The position numbers were made by a program, and so were the translations under genes. This document shows positions 9,980 to 19,409 of a DNA stretch of 64,000 nucleotides, piece after piece. Positions within the stretch are counted from its first letter, which is position 1; every line of letters begins with the position of its first letter. Location: contig UGSS01000002.1 in NCBI GenBank assembly GCA_900454475.1, positions 1,879,605-1,943,604 on the forward strand, in the 5' to 3' direction. The DNA is from [Pasteurella] mairii (GTDB lineage: Bacteria; Pseudomonadota; Gammaproteobacteria; Enterobacterales; Pasteurellaceae). The notes under the pieces were generated by a model. That model did not search any database. It was not told the DNA's origin and worked only from the letters and a program-made list of their open reading frames with translations.

Positions 9980-12283
9980 ATGCAACATTTTTCTTTAAAA
10001 CTTCCTGAAATTGTCGTTTACGGCGATCAAAATATGGATTTAACCGGTATCACGTCGATTAGTTCAGATGAGATGAAAAAATTCCCTGTTGCGAATGGCA
10101 ATATCACTGACTATTTAAAATCAAATCCTCACGTTCGTTATGAAAATAGTGATCAGGACGGTTTTCAGCGAGGAGAAATTAAGCCGGATAACATTTCTAT
10201 TAATGGTGCTGACTTTAATCAAACCGCATTTTTTATTGATAATGTCAATATCAACAATGATCTGGCTGTCGATTCTGAGGTATTTGATGGTTCAATGCAA
10301 GTTGTTCCCGGCATAAGCCATACTCAAGCCTATTTTTTTGATTCTTCACTATTGTCTAAAATTGAAGTGCAAGATCACAATATTTCTGCCAGTTTAAGCG
10401 GTTTTACCGGCGGTGCGGTAGTGGCAAAAACCAAACAATATGATGGAACGGATCATGTCCGATTGAAATATCGCACAACAAATTCTCATTGGGCAAATAT
10501 GTATGTTGACAGCGTTGCAAAATCAATTTTAGCTCAAGTGCGTCCTGAGGGTGATGTTGCGGTATTACAGCCGAAATATAATAAACATTTTTCTTCTTTA
10601 TCAGTAGAAAAAGGATTAACTGAAAATATCGGTTTGGTTTTAGGATTAAGCCGTCGTACATCACGGATTATGCAAAATCGTCTCATTGGTGTTCCTCAAA
10701 CTTTGGATAAACAAAATCATTTACGTCAATCGGATAATGCCTTGCTAAATCTCAATTGGACGCCCAATCTAGAAAATCGCTTTGAATTTGGTCTTCGCTA
10801 TTCTAACTATAGAGAGAAAAAATATTATGCCACAAATTTGAACAATAACATTATAGATTATCACAAAGCATACGGAGCGACTTTGGCGTGGGTACATAGC
10901 TTTAATAGTGGAATTTGGACGAATACGTTAGCTTACGATAACTTTAAAGACAAACGAAAAGCTAATTTTGCTGAATTGAAAACCGTCTCCGTACTCAATG
11001 AAGATTATGAGCCATTGTATGATTACGAAGAAGGGGGACATGGCAACAGCCAATTGATGCAAAAAAACTGGCATATTTCCACTGAATATGCATTTAATCC
11101 TTTTTATTGGGGTAGTTTTAAGCATTCTATTTCTCTTGGAGCTATCTATCAAGGAACAACTTATCATTTTAACCGACCGCAAGATGTGAGAGGACAAACT
11201 ATTTCGATTATACAGGGCGAATCTCCTTTGATTTTAGATGATACTATTGCGAAAAAAGGGCATTTAAAAACATCCTATCAAAATATTGCAAGTTATATAG
11301 AAAATCTAATCAGTTGGCGTAATTTAGAACTTCGCTCTGGAGTTCGTCTTGATCGTGACGATTATTTGGAAAATAACAATATTGCTCCTCGTTTTGTTTT
11401 ACGTTATAAACCATTTGAGAACACTTCCTTAGAGATGGGGGCAAACCGTTATTATGGGCGCTCGTTTTCATCCGTTAAATTAACTGATAAAATTCTTAAG
11501 TTAAATAACGACTTAACGCGTAAACACCAAAATTTTAGCCACCTCAAGACACCTTACGCAAATGAGTTGAGTTTTGGACTAACGCAAAATATTGGCAATT
11601 GGACATTAAACGCGAATTATATTTATCGCAATAATAAAGCGCGGATTATTTTACGCCGAGATCTTGATGCACCAAGAGGTGAAAAAAGAACCGTTTATGC
11701 CAATGGCGGTGAATATGAGGTCAACACTTACACCTTACAAGCTCAAATGCGTGAGCCCTATGAATGGGGAAGTACACAATGGCGTGCAAACTTAGGGTTT
11801 GATTGGCTGAAAACAAAGAGAGCGAATATTGATAAATCCCTTAACCCACAAGAGTTGGTTTTTCTTGATAACCGATTGATGACACGTAAACAAATGCATC
11901 AAAAGGTGAATAGTAATGCAGAAGACTGGATTTTGCGCTTAGGGTTAGATATGGCTATTGAGAAATATCAACTAACTTGGTCAAATAAACTGTATTTTAA
12001 AGCACCGATTAAGGATTACCGTAGCATAGAGGGTGAATTTTCTGATGAGATTCAACGTTATCGAACTTTTGATTATGGTAAGCATGTCCAATGGGATGCT
12101 AGTATCCGTTGGCAGCCAACGCTCACAGGAAACCATACGATTTATGCTCAGTTAGATGTGCTGAATGTATTAAATCAAACACGTAAAATCCGTTCCCTTG
12201 GCTCTGGAATTTCAATGCATTCCGAATATGGTATTTATACCCCAGGTAGAGAGTTCTGGTTAGAAGTCGGCTACGAATTTTAA
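9980..12283 (+). CDS. TonB-dependent outer-membrane receptor, YddB-like, no signal peptide
   Basis: A 767-residue protein with a plug domain followed by a 22-strand-type barrel, ending in aromatic [11 protein letters not shown] as outer-membrane barrels do. By memory it tracks E. coli YddB along its length: [15 protein letters not shown] and [10 protein letters not shown] in the plug, [20 protein letters not shown] mid-barrel, and NRYYGR. In E. coli yddB precedes pqqL, as here. The family imports iron-containing or other bulky substrates across the outer membrane using TonB energy. The start looks abnormal: translation begins with [15 protein letters not shown], so the mature-like sequence starts at once with no hydrophobic export signal, and an in-frame TAA at 9974 rules out an upstream extension. 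The Shine-Dalgarno is weak. A 5' deletion or frameshift is likely, so the receptor may not be exported. Confidence 0.85.
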   Translation: MQHFSLKLPEIVVYGDQNMDLTGITSISSDEMKKFPVANGNITDYLKSNPHVRYENSDQDGFQRGEIKPDNISINGADFNQTAFFIDNVNINNDLAVDSEVFDGSMQVVPGISHTQAYFFDSSLLSKIEVQDHNISASLSGFTGGAVVAKTKQYDGTDHVRLKYRTTNSHWANMYVDSVAKSILAQVRPEGDVAVLQPKYNKHFSSLSVEKGLTENIGLVLGLSRRTSRIMQNRLIGVPQTLDKQNHLRQSDNALLNLNWTPNLENRFEFGLRYSNYREKKYYATNLNNNIIDYHKAYGATLAWVHSFNSGIWTNTLAYDNFKDKRKANFAELKTVSVLNEDYEPLYDYEEGGHGNSQLMQKNWHISTEYAFNPFYWGSFKHSISLGAIYQGTTYHFNRPQDVRGQTISIIQGESPLILDDTIAKKGHLKTSYQNIASYIENLISWRNLELRSGVRLDRDDYLENNNIAPRFVLRYKPFENTSLEMGANRYYGRSFSSVKLTDKILKLNNDLTRKHQNFSHLKTPYANELSFGLTQNIGNWTLNANYIYRNNKARIILRRDLDAPRGEKRTVYANGGEYEVNTYTLQAQMREPYEWGSTQWRANLGFDWLKTKRANIDKSLNPQELVFLDNRLMTRKQMHQKVNSNAEDWILRLGLDMAIEKYQLTWSNKLYFKAPIKDYRSIEGEFSDEIQRYRTFDYGKHVQWDASIRWQPTLTGNHTIYAQLDVLNVLNQTRKIRSLGSGISMHSEYGIYTPGREFWLEVGYEF

Positions 12284-12310
12284 CCGTTCTTAAAGAGAGC
12301 ATATTCTGAA

Positions 12311-12344
12311 CTTCCTTTTACTTTTTTACTGAGGTAAAAGGAAG
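12311..12344 (+). other. Intercistronic hairpin between receptor and protease
   Basis: Perfect 11-bp arms CTTCCTTTTAC (12311-12321) and GTAAAAGGAAG (12334-12344), with no T tract after it. It lies 28 bp after the receptor stop and 17 bp before the protease start. It could be an mRNA processing or stability element that sets the receptor-to-protease ratio, or a weak terminator. Confidence 0.6.
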
Positions 12345-12361
12345 CATAACAAGGAAAAACG

Positions 12362-15145
12362 ATGCGCTTTCATTTTTTATTTTCTTTTTTGTTCTGTTTA
12401 GGTTTGGTTGCCTGTATCTCCTCGCCAAATGACTATCATGCTGAAAAAGCAGAAAAATTGCCGTTTTCCCAAAAAATACAATATGGTGAACTGGAAAATG
12501 GGCTACGCTATTATATTTTACCTCATCAATACCCTAAAGAGCGTATCTATATTCGGTTAGTCGTGAATGCCGGTTCTCTACATGAAGATGAAGATCAACG
12601 GGGCGTTGCCCATATTATCGAACATTTAGCCTTTAACGGTTCTAGGAAATACCCCAAAAATCAAATTATTTCTGCGTTGGAGCAACTCGGCATGAAATTT
12701 GCTAGAGATATTAATGCCTTTACTGACTTTGAAAATACTGTTTATACACTCAATTTAGCTAATAATGACCCTAAAAACCTTGAACTGGCTTTTGATGTAT
12801 TAGATCAATGGATAAATCATTTAACCTTATTACCTGAAGATCTTGATGCAGAACGAGGCGTTGTATTGGAAGAGTGGCGAGCAAGATTAAGCCCAATATT
12901 ACGTTTAGGTGATAAAAAAAGCGCAATTGAAATGGCAGGATCTCGTTATGTACAACGAGATCCTATAGGTTTAGTCGAAGTTATCAACAATGTTTCTGCC
13001 AAACGGGTTGCTGATTTCTATCATAAATGGTACCGTCCAGATAATATGGCAATTATCGTAGTTGGCGACATAGATACACAAACCGCCAGATCTTTAATAC
13101 AAAAAAAATTGTCAACATCACACCCAAGCAGAGGTACTACATTACCACACATTGACTTCAGCATTCCGCTTACTCCTGATTGGCGTTTCGCAAGTATTAA
13201 TGAAAAACACATCAATACGCCTACAATAGAATTAAGTTTTGCGGAGGAGTTTCACAATCAAGATAATTTATTGCAATATCGGCAACAATTTTCAAGACAA
13301 GTTGTCATTCGTTTACTAAATTTACGCTTACAACAATGGGAAAAACAACAAAGTACGGTCGAAACAGCCAGTTTTTCTCATCACTACCTCGGGAAAGAAA
13401 CCAGTCAATTTATTTTTTCTATCCCTTTGCGCGAAGAAAAATATCAATCAGTTTTACTTGCACTATTTGATTTTTTAGCAGAACTTCAGCAGCAAGGTTT
13501 TAGTCAGCAAGAGTTTGAGCAAGAAATCGCCTATTTAGCCGAGTTAAATGAAAATCAACGAACCATAAAATCTGGTAGTTTAATTTTAATACAAGAAATG
13601 ATGGCATCTGTCGCAAATAAACAAGTAATTTTAAGTGAAGAACAGAAATACCGGCTCAACAAAAAAATGTTAGCGGAAATAAATTTAGCAGAAATTAACC
13701 GCGCTTTTCAGCAAATTATACAGCTTAACGCGAAATTATTATTGATTACTCAGCCTTATCCTGCAAAGAAATTAACCTTTGATCGCAATCAAGTGAAACA
13801 ATGGTGGCAACAAGCGATGATTTCCACACAGCAGAAATGGAAATCAACAAAAACGACTAGTGACATTCCCGATTTGCAGTTGGTTAAAGGTCATGTGCAA
13901 AAAGAGAAAAATTGGCAACAAGGTAATATTCAAGAATATCGTTTACAAAACGGTTCAAAGTTAGTCTATTACTACAGCGATAAAATGCCAAATCAAGTGT
14001 ACTTCAAAGCACTAACACAAGGAGGGTTACGTTCTGTACCAAAAGAGCAGTTTTACTTATTAAAATCTGCTGCAAATTTAGTTGATGATAGCGGTATTGG
14101 TACATTAGCTAAACCACAACTAGAACAACTAGTTAGCTATAAACAGCTTATGATATCTACTTTTCTTGATGACTATTATCAAGGATTTACCGGTATCGCC
14201 AAAAGCCAAGATATGGAATTACTGCTGAAATTATTTCGTTTGAAATTGCAACATAGCGAAATTGACCATACTGTTTTTCAACAATATCAGCACGAACTCA
14301 AACAAAGTAATCAACAAAATGATATTGAGATCAACTTTATGCAACAATTGGATCAACAACGTTATCCTGATCTACCGACAATTTATCATCACTCAAAAGA
14401 GCGCCTTTACTCCACAACATTGACAGAATTCCTTCAGCTCTATCAAGATTATATTCTTGATAAAACCGATTTTACCTACTTTATTGTAGGCGATATCCAA
14501 GAATTACAACTACTAAATTTTGCTGAGCGTTATTTGGCGAATGTGCCGATAAAAACACAGCAGAGACAACCTTATTTTTTCCAAGCAAAAATTCCTTCTC
14601 ACCCATTGATTATTCAAGGTTTTGATGAACCTCGCGCAGAAGTTGAACTTTTCTTTAATGTGGAAAGTCCTTGGCGCGCTGAAAATGAGTACTTACTTGA
14701 TTTATTAAGCGATATTTTACAAGAACAATTACGTCTCACCTTGCGTGAAAACGATTCTGGTATTTATTCAGTAAATACTTGGTTTTCTCAAGAAATGACC
14801 TCTTCGCAGATTGAGGGAAAAATCGAATTTAGTTGTGATCCTCAAAGAGTTGATGAATTAATCCAAGCAGCGTACCGAGTAGTCAATGAGCTGGAGAAAC
14901 AGGGCGTTGATCCTGCTATACTGAAGAAAAAAGTGGCAGAAAAACATATACAAATTAGACAACAATTTGATTCACTTCTTATTATACTAGGCTTGTTGGA
15001 AAAAAGTTATCGCCTAACAGATAGTCCCAAATTAGTGTATTTATATCAACATTTGGATAAAATTGCTACAAAAGATAATCTTGATAGTATGATAAAAAAA
15101 GTATTGCAAAAACAAGGTCGTTTTCAAGCTATTTTAAAACCATAA
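12362..15145 (+). CDS. pqqL: M16 zinc protease, PqqL/FusC-like, predicted lipoprotein
   Basis: A 927-residue M16 (pitrilysin) peptidase made of two tandem M16 halves, as in PqqL and FusC. The inverted zinc motif HIIEH is at residues 84-88, with the downstream acidic cluster ERGVVLEEW supplying the third ligand Glu. The N-terminus is a lipoprotein signal with lipobox LVAC, modified Cys at residue 18, so the enzyme should be membrane-anchored facing the periplasm. In Pectobacterium, FusC degrades ferredoxin imported by the TonB receptor FusA to free its iron; PqqL-YddB is described as a related pair. The gene follows the receptor by 78 bp and is closed by a strong bidirectional terminator. No uptake signal lies within either gene. 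The true substrate is unknown. Confidence 0.88.
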   Translation: MRFHFLFSFLFCLGLVACISSPNDYHAEKAEKLPFSQKIQYGELENGLRYYILPHQYPKERIYIRLVVNAGSLHEDEDQRGVAHIIEHLAFNGSRKYPKNQIISALEQLGMKFARDINAFTDFENTVYTLNLANNDPKNLELAFDVLDQWINHLTLLPEDLDAERGVVLEEWRARLSPILRLGDKKSAIEMAGSRYVQRDPIGLVEVINNVSAKRVADFYHKWYRPDNMAIIVVGDIDTQTARSLIQKKLSTSHPSRGTTLPHIDFSIPLTPDWRFASINEKHINTPTIELSFAEEFHNQDNLLQYRQQFSRQVVIRLLNLRLQQWEKQQSTVETASFSHHYLGKETSQFIFSIPLREEKYQSVLLALFDFLAELQQQGFSQQEFEQEIAYLAELNENQRTIKSGSLILIQEMMASVANKQVILSEEQKYRLNKKMLAEINLAEINRAFQQIIQLNAKLLLITQPYPAKKLTFDRNQVKQWWQQAMISTQQKWKSTKTTSDIPDLQLVKGHVQKEKNWQQGNIQEYRLQNGSKLVYYYSDKMPNQVYFKALTQGGLRSVPKEQFYLLKSAANLVDDSGIGTLAKPQLEQLVSYKQLMISTFLDDYYQGFTGIAKSQDMELLLKLFRLKLQHSEIDHTVFQQYQHELKQSNQQNDIEINFMQQLDQQRYPDLPTIYHHSKERLYSTTLTEFLQLYQDYILDKTDFTYFIVGDIQELQLLNFAERYLANVPIKTQQRQPYFFQAKIPSHPLIIQGFDEPRAEVELFFNVESPWRAENEYLLDLLSDILQEQLRLTLRENDSGIYSVNTWFSQEMTSSQIEGKIEFSCDPQRVDELIQAAYRVVNELEKQGVDPAILKKKVAEKHIQIRQQFDSLLIILGLLEKSYRLTDSPKLVYLYQHLDKIATKDNLDSMIKKVLQKQGRFQAILKP

Positions 15146-15174
15146 AAAGAGTTACTAAGACTAACTCTTTTTAT
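15142..15174. terminator. Bidirectional terminator between pqqL and sodA
   Basis: Perfect 13-bp stem (15142-15154 with 15162-15174) around the loop CTAAGAC. The arms contain AAAAAG/CTTTTT tracts on both sides, so it can terminate both converging transcripts. The pqqL stop codon is inside the stem. Confidence 0.9.
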
Positions 15175-15232
15175 GGATAAAAGATCTGTTAGAAATTAAC
15201 ATAATTGCTAATTTATGTCAGTCTCAAACATA

Positions 15233-15877
15233 TTATTTAGCACAATTACCGTTGGTAGATTTTTTCTCAAAGCGTTCTGCCACATAATCCCAGTTGATCA
15301 CATTCCAAAATGCTTTGATATAATCTGGGCGACGGTTCTGATATTTTAAATAGTAAGCATGTTCCCAAACATCCAAACATAAAAGAGGGAATCCTTCGCA
15401 ACCAGCAATGTCTTTCCCCATTAACGGACTATCTTGATTCGCGGTTGATACTATGGCTAATTTACCTTCAGCGGTCAATACTAACCACGCCCAACCTGAT
15501 CCAAAGCGGGTCGCTGCTGCTTTTTCAAATTCGGCTTGAAATGCTTCAACAGAACCGAAATCACGGACAATAGCATCTTTTAATGCACCTTGTAATGTGG
15601 TATCGGTTTTTAAACATTTCCAGAACAAACTGTGGTTTACGTGCCCACCAACATTATTGCGTACTGCTGTACGCTTATCTGCCGGAACTTCTGCTAATTT
15701 AGTCAGTAATTCGCCTGGACATAAGTTAGCAAACTGTGGCAAGGTTTCAACTACCGCACTTGCATTATTTGCGTAAGTTTGGTGATGTTTACTGTGGTGA
15801 ATTTCCATCGTTTGAGCATCAAAATAAGGCTCTAATGCATCATAGGGATAACTGAGTTGTGGTAAAGTATAAGCCAT
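15233..15877 (-). CDS. sodA: Superoxide dismutase (Mn type)
   Basis: Converts superoxide to peroxide and oxygen in the cytoplasm. The 214-residue protein has the metal-binding His residues in [11 protein letters not shown] (about 25-35) and NHSLFWK (about 80-86). It also has the signature [20 protein letters not shown] near residues 168-187. The residues GSGWAWLV and the NQDSPLMG segment are typical of manganese rather than iron enzymes. It is a single gene, convergent with pqqL. The ~230 bp upstream of it is AT-rich promoter DNA. I see no clear Fur box there, although sodA is often Fur-regulated. Confidence 0.95.
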   Translation of the reverse strand: MAYTLPQLSYPYDALEPYFDAQTMEIHHSKHHQTYANNASAVVETLPQFANLCPGELLTKLAEVPADKRTAVRNNVGGHVNHSLFWKCLKTDTTLQGALKDAIVRDFGSVEAFQAEFEKAAATRFGSGWAWLVLTAEGKLAIVSTANQDSPLMGKDIAGCEGFPLLCLDVWEHAYYLKYQNRRPDYIKAFWNVINWDYVAERFEKKSTNGNCAK

Positions 15878-16103
15878 GATTAGTTTCCTTCATTTATTTT
15901 TATGAGTAAAAAGCGCAGTCATTTTAGCAAAAAATTTGATTAAGATCATTAAATCTTTCTTTTTTGATTAGGAAATATACTATTTACCCCTTTAATTTAT
16001 TGCAGTCAAGGAAATTATATGTTGCTTGCTATGTACTTAACCGTCAATTTGAAGACGATAATAAAAAACACATTTTTTATTCTTCAATCTTAACTTAACT
16101 TAC

Positions 16104-16135
16104 AACAAAAAGCCCAACGACATTCTCGTTGAGCT
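16104..16135 (-). terminator. Terminator of maeB
   Basis: On the minus strand, arms AGCTCAACGA and TCGTTGGGCT (16111-16135, one G-U pair, 5-base loop) are followed by TTTTTG, 30 bp after the maeB stop codon. Confidence 0.85.
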
Positions 16136-16164
16136 TTCATAGTGATTATATCAAATAGAACCAA

Positions 16165-18432
16165 TTAACTTTGTTGTGCTTTTACTGCAGCTACAGCAAC
16201 CAAATTGATGATCCGACGGACAGAAGACGCCGAGGTCATAATATACGCCGTTTTGTTCATCCCCATTAAAATCGGTCCAATAGTGATTGGTGTTGTCGTC
16301 CCTTGTAATAAATTCAAACTAATTCGAGCAACCTCCATATTTGGCATAATCAAAATATTGGCTGAACCTTTCAGCGGGCTATCCGGCATAACTTCGTCAC
16401 GCAAACTTTGCGAAAGCGCTACGTCACAATGCATTTCGCCATCAATGATCAATTCTGGCGATTGTTCTCTTACCAATTGCAAAACGTTGCGCATTTTGAC
16501 CGCACTTGGATCATCCAAAGTACCATAATTAGAATGGGAAACTAACGCTACTTTCGGCTCGATACCAAAACGTTTCACCACTTTTGCAGACATCAATGTA
16601 ATTTGCGCCAATTCTTCCGCGCTCGGATTTTGGTTAACAAAAGTATCAGCGATAAATAAATTACCCGTCGGCAATACCAATCCGTTAATAGTTGCCGCAA
16701 TCGCACCTTCTTTCACGCCAATCACTTGTTTCACGTTATGTAAATGAGAATTATAAGGTCCAACTAAACCACACAACATCGCATCCACTTTGCCTAACTC
16801 CAACAACACGGAACCAAGTGCGGTCGGATTATGCAACATTTTACGTTTAGCACCGGCAGGCGTCATACCTTGGCGTTTTAATTTGTCATAATACGCTTTC
16901 CAGCATTCTTCAAAATAAGGGTTATTTTCAATATCAACAATATCGAAATCTTGACCTTGTTCAATATGCAAGCCCAATTTTTTAATTAAACGTTTGATTT
17001 CTTCTGTCCGTCCGAGTAATACCGGATGCGCAATGCCTAATGTCGCAATTTCTTGTACGGCATAAAGCACTTTATTTTCTTCACCATCTGTTAACAACAC
17101 CCGTTGTTTATCTTGTTTGGCTTGTGAAAATACCGGTTTCATAAACAAATTAGTTTTGTACACAAACTGGGTCAATTTTTCGATATAAGCATCAAAATCT
17201 TCAATCGGACGGGTCGCCACACCACTATCCATCGCCGCTTTTGCTACTGCTGGTGCAATTTTTACGATCAAGCGCGGATCAAACGGTTTTGGAATAATAT
17301 AATCCGGACCAAAACTCACATCACCATCGCCATAAGCAGAGGTCACCACATCACTTTGCTCAGCAAGCGCCAAATCCGCAATGGCATAAACCGCCGCCAA
17401 TTTCATTTCTTCATTAATGGTGGTTGCGCTTACATCCAACGCACCACGGAAAATAAATGGGAAACAAAGCACATTGTTCACTTGGTTCGGATAGTCAGAA
17501 CGACCGGTACAAACAATAGCATCCGGACGAACCGCTTTTGCTAATGGCGGGAGAATTTCTGGCTCAGGGTTTGCCAAAGCTAAAATTAACGGGCTTGGCC
17601 CCATGGTTTTCACCATTTCTTGTGTCAAGGTACCCGCCGCAGAACAACCTAAGAAAATATCCGTATCCGGAATGGCATCGGCTAAAGTACGTTGACCGTT
17701 ATCCGGGAGCGCATATAATTTTTTGGTTTCATCCATACGCTCATCACGTCCTTGATAAATCACGCCTTTGGAGTCACACACCGTGATATTTTCACGTTTC
17801 ATGCCCAATGACACTAATAAATTCAAGCACGCAATCGACGCTGCCCCAGCACCGGAAGCCACCAAACGCACATCTTCAATTTTTTTATTTACAATGCGTA
17901 AACCGTTAATCACTGCCGCCGCAGAAATAATGGCAGTACCATGTTGGTCATCATGGAAGACCGGAATTTTCATTCTTTCGCGTAATTTTTTCTCAATATA
18001 GAAACATTCCGGCGCTTTAATATCTTCTAGGTTAACCCCACCGAATGTCGGCTCCAGCGAGGCAATAATATCCACTAATTTATCCGGATCGCGTTCATCA
18101 ATTTCAATATCAAATACATTTACCCCGGCGAATTTTTTAAATAAGACGCCTTTTCCTTCCATCACGGGTTTACCCGCTAATGCACCGATATTTCCTAATC
18201 CTAATACCGCCGACCCATTTGAAATCACTGCAACTAAATTACCGCGCGAAGTATAACGATAGGCATTCGCCGGATCCGCTTGAATTTCCAAACAAGGTTC
18301 TGCCACCCCCGGAGAATATGCCAAGGCTAAATCCCGTTGGGTTGCCAATGATTTGGTTGGGGTCACTTCAATTTTTCCCGGTTGCGGAAATTCGTGAAAA
18401 TCTAATGCGGCTTGTCGTAACTGTACGTCCAT
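16165..18432 (-). CDS. maeB: NADP-dependent malic enzyme with C-terminal phosphotransacetylase-like domain
   Basis: Oxidatively decarboxylates malate to pyruvate, producing NADPH. Residues ~1-420 form the malic enzyme domain (AYSPGVAEPC, FDIEIDERDPDKL, VFHDDQHGTA and the NAD(P)-binding LVASGAGAASIA). Residues ~430-755 form a phosphate acetyltransferase-like domain that regulates the enzyme in MaeB homologues. At 755 residues it matches E. coli MaeB (759). It has its own promoter region in the 266-bp gap shared with the divergent rsuA gene. Two uptake signals lie inside the gene, at 16499 and 16816. Confidence 0.95.
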   Translation of the reverse strand: MDVQLRQAALDFHEFPQPGKIEVTPTKSLATQRDLALAYSPGVAEPCLEIQADPANAYRYTSRGNLVAVISNGSAVLGLGNIGALAGKPVMEGKGVLFKKFAGVNVFDIEIDERDPDKLVDIIASLEPTFGGVNLEDIKAPECFYIEKKLRERMKIPVFHDDQHGTAIISAAAVINGLRIVNKKIEDVRLVASGAGAASIACLNLLVSLGMKRENITVCDSKGVIYQGRDERMDETKKLYALPDNGQRTLADAIPDTDIFLGCSAAGTLTQEMVKTMGPSPLILALANPEPEILPPLAKAVRPDAIVCTGRSDYPNQVNNVLCFPFIFRGALDVSATTINEEMKLAAVYAIADLALAEQSDVVTSAYGDGDVSFGPDYIIPKPFDPRLIVKIAPAVAKAAMDSGVATRPIEDFDAYIEKLTQFVYKTNLFMKPVFSQAKQDKQRVLLTDGEENKVLYAVQEIATLGIAHPVLLGRTEEIKRLIKKLGLHIEQGQDFDIVDIENNPYFEECWKAYYDKLKRQGMTPAGAKRKMLHNPTALGSVLLELGKVDAMLCGLVGPYNSHLHNVKQVIGVKEGAIAATINGLVLPTGNLFIADTFVNQNPSAEELAQITLMSAKVVKRFGIEPKVALVSHSNYGTLDDPSAVKMRNVLQLVREQSPELIIDGEMHCDVALSQSLRDEVMPDSPLKGSANILIMPNMEVARISLNLLQGTTTPITIGPILMGMNKTAYIMTSASSVRRIINLVAVAAVKAQQS

Positions 18433-18698
18433 AAATTTAACATCTCCTTATTTAGTAAATTAACGAGTAAAGATATCATTGTTGTTAAATGTTAAAATCC
18501 TTGCAACGTTTCATTATAAATCAAATAACAAATAATTCTGTGACATTGAACACATTTATTGACATTTCTCTACAAATTTTGACCGCACTTTAATATGCAA
18601 TAGATTTCGTTTTTTTAGCCGGTTTATAGTAAAATGCGCAATAGCCCGCTCGTTTACATAACATCAAGCAATTTTCTTGGTTTTAGCAAGGTAACCCC

Positions 18699-19409
18699 AT
18701 GAGATTAGACAAATTTTTATCCGAACATACACAATTAACCCGCTCTCAGGCAACCAAAGCCTTGCGCCAAAGTGCAGTCACAATCAACGGAAAAATTGAA
18801 AAAAGCGGCGCCACTAAAGTTAGCCCAGAAGATGAAATTTATTTTGCCGGCGAAAAATTAACTTGGCTTGAACGCGGACAATATTTTATGTTGTATAAAC
18901 CAGAGGGCTATGTCTGTAGCCATGATGATGGCGATTACCCAACTATCTATCAATTTTTCGATTATCCTATCGCTGCCAAACTACATTGCGCCGGCAGATT
19001 GGATGTGGATACGACCGGGCTGGTTTTACTTACCGACGACGGACAATGGTCACACCGCGTAACTTCGCCCAAACACCATTGCGAAAAAACCTATCTCGTC
19101 ACTCTTGCCGATCCGGTAGAAACTTTCTATCAAGCGGAAATCGAAAAAGGCATTTTATTGCGTGGCGAAAAAACGCCAACTAAACCGGCGATACTTGAAA
19201 TCTTAGATGATTACAACGTGAATTTAACTATCAGCGAAGGACGTTATCATCAAGTCAAACGAATGTTTGCCGCCCTAGGCAACAAAGTGGTCGGTTTGCA
19301 CCGTTGGAAAATTGGCGCCATCATGCTAGATGACAATTTATCGGAAGGCGAGTTTCGCCCATTAAGTGAAGCAGAAATTGCTGTATTTAATCAAGGATCA
19401 AGATCGTGA
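18699..19409 (+). CDS. rsuA: 16S rRNA pseudouridine(516) synthase
   Basis: Isomerises U516 of 16S rRNA to pseudouridine during small-subunit assembly. The 236-residue protein starts with an S4 RNA-binding domain (MRLDKFLSEHTQLTRSQATK). The RsuA/RluB-family catalytic domain follows, with GRLDVDTTGLVLLTDDG, in which the Asp of GRLD is the nucleophile, at about residues 98-114. It starts at an ATG following AGCAAGGTAACCCC. Its TGA overlaps the GTG start of the next gene (GTGA), so the two are translationally coupled. Confidence 0.95.
   Translation: MRLDKFLSEHTQLTRSQATKALRQSAVTINGKIEKSGATKVSPEDEIYFAGEKLTWLERGQYFMLYKPEGYVCSHDDGDYPTIYQFFDYPIAAKLHCAGRLDVDTTGLVLLTDDGQWSHRVTSPKHHCEKTYLVTLADPVETFYQAEIEKGILLRGEKTPTKPAILEILDDYNVNLTISEGRYHQVKRMFAALGNKVVGLHRWKIGAIMLDDNLSEGEFRPLSEAEIAVFNQGSRS

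Noticed and set aside
16165-18432. maeB as a malic enzyme fused to phosphotransacetylase by accident
   Set aside because: This two-domain form is the normal MaeB architecture, not a new fusion.
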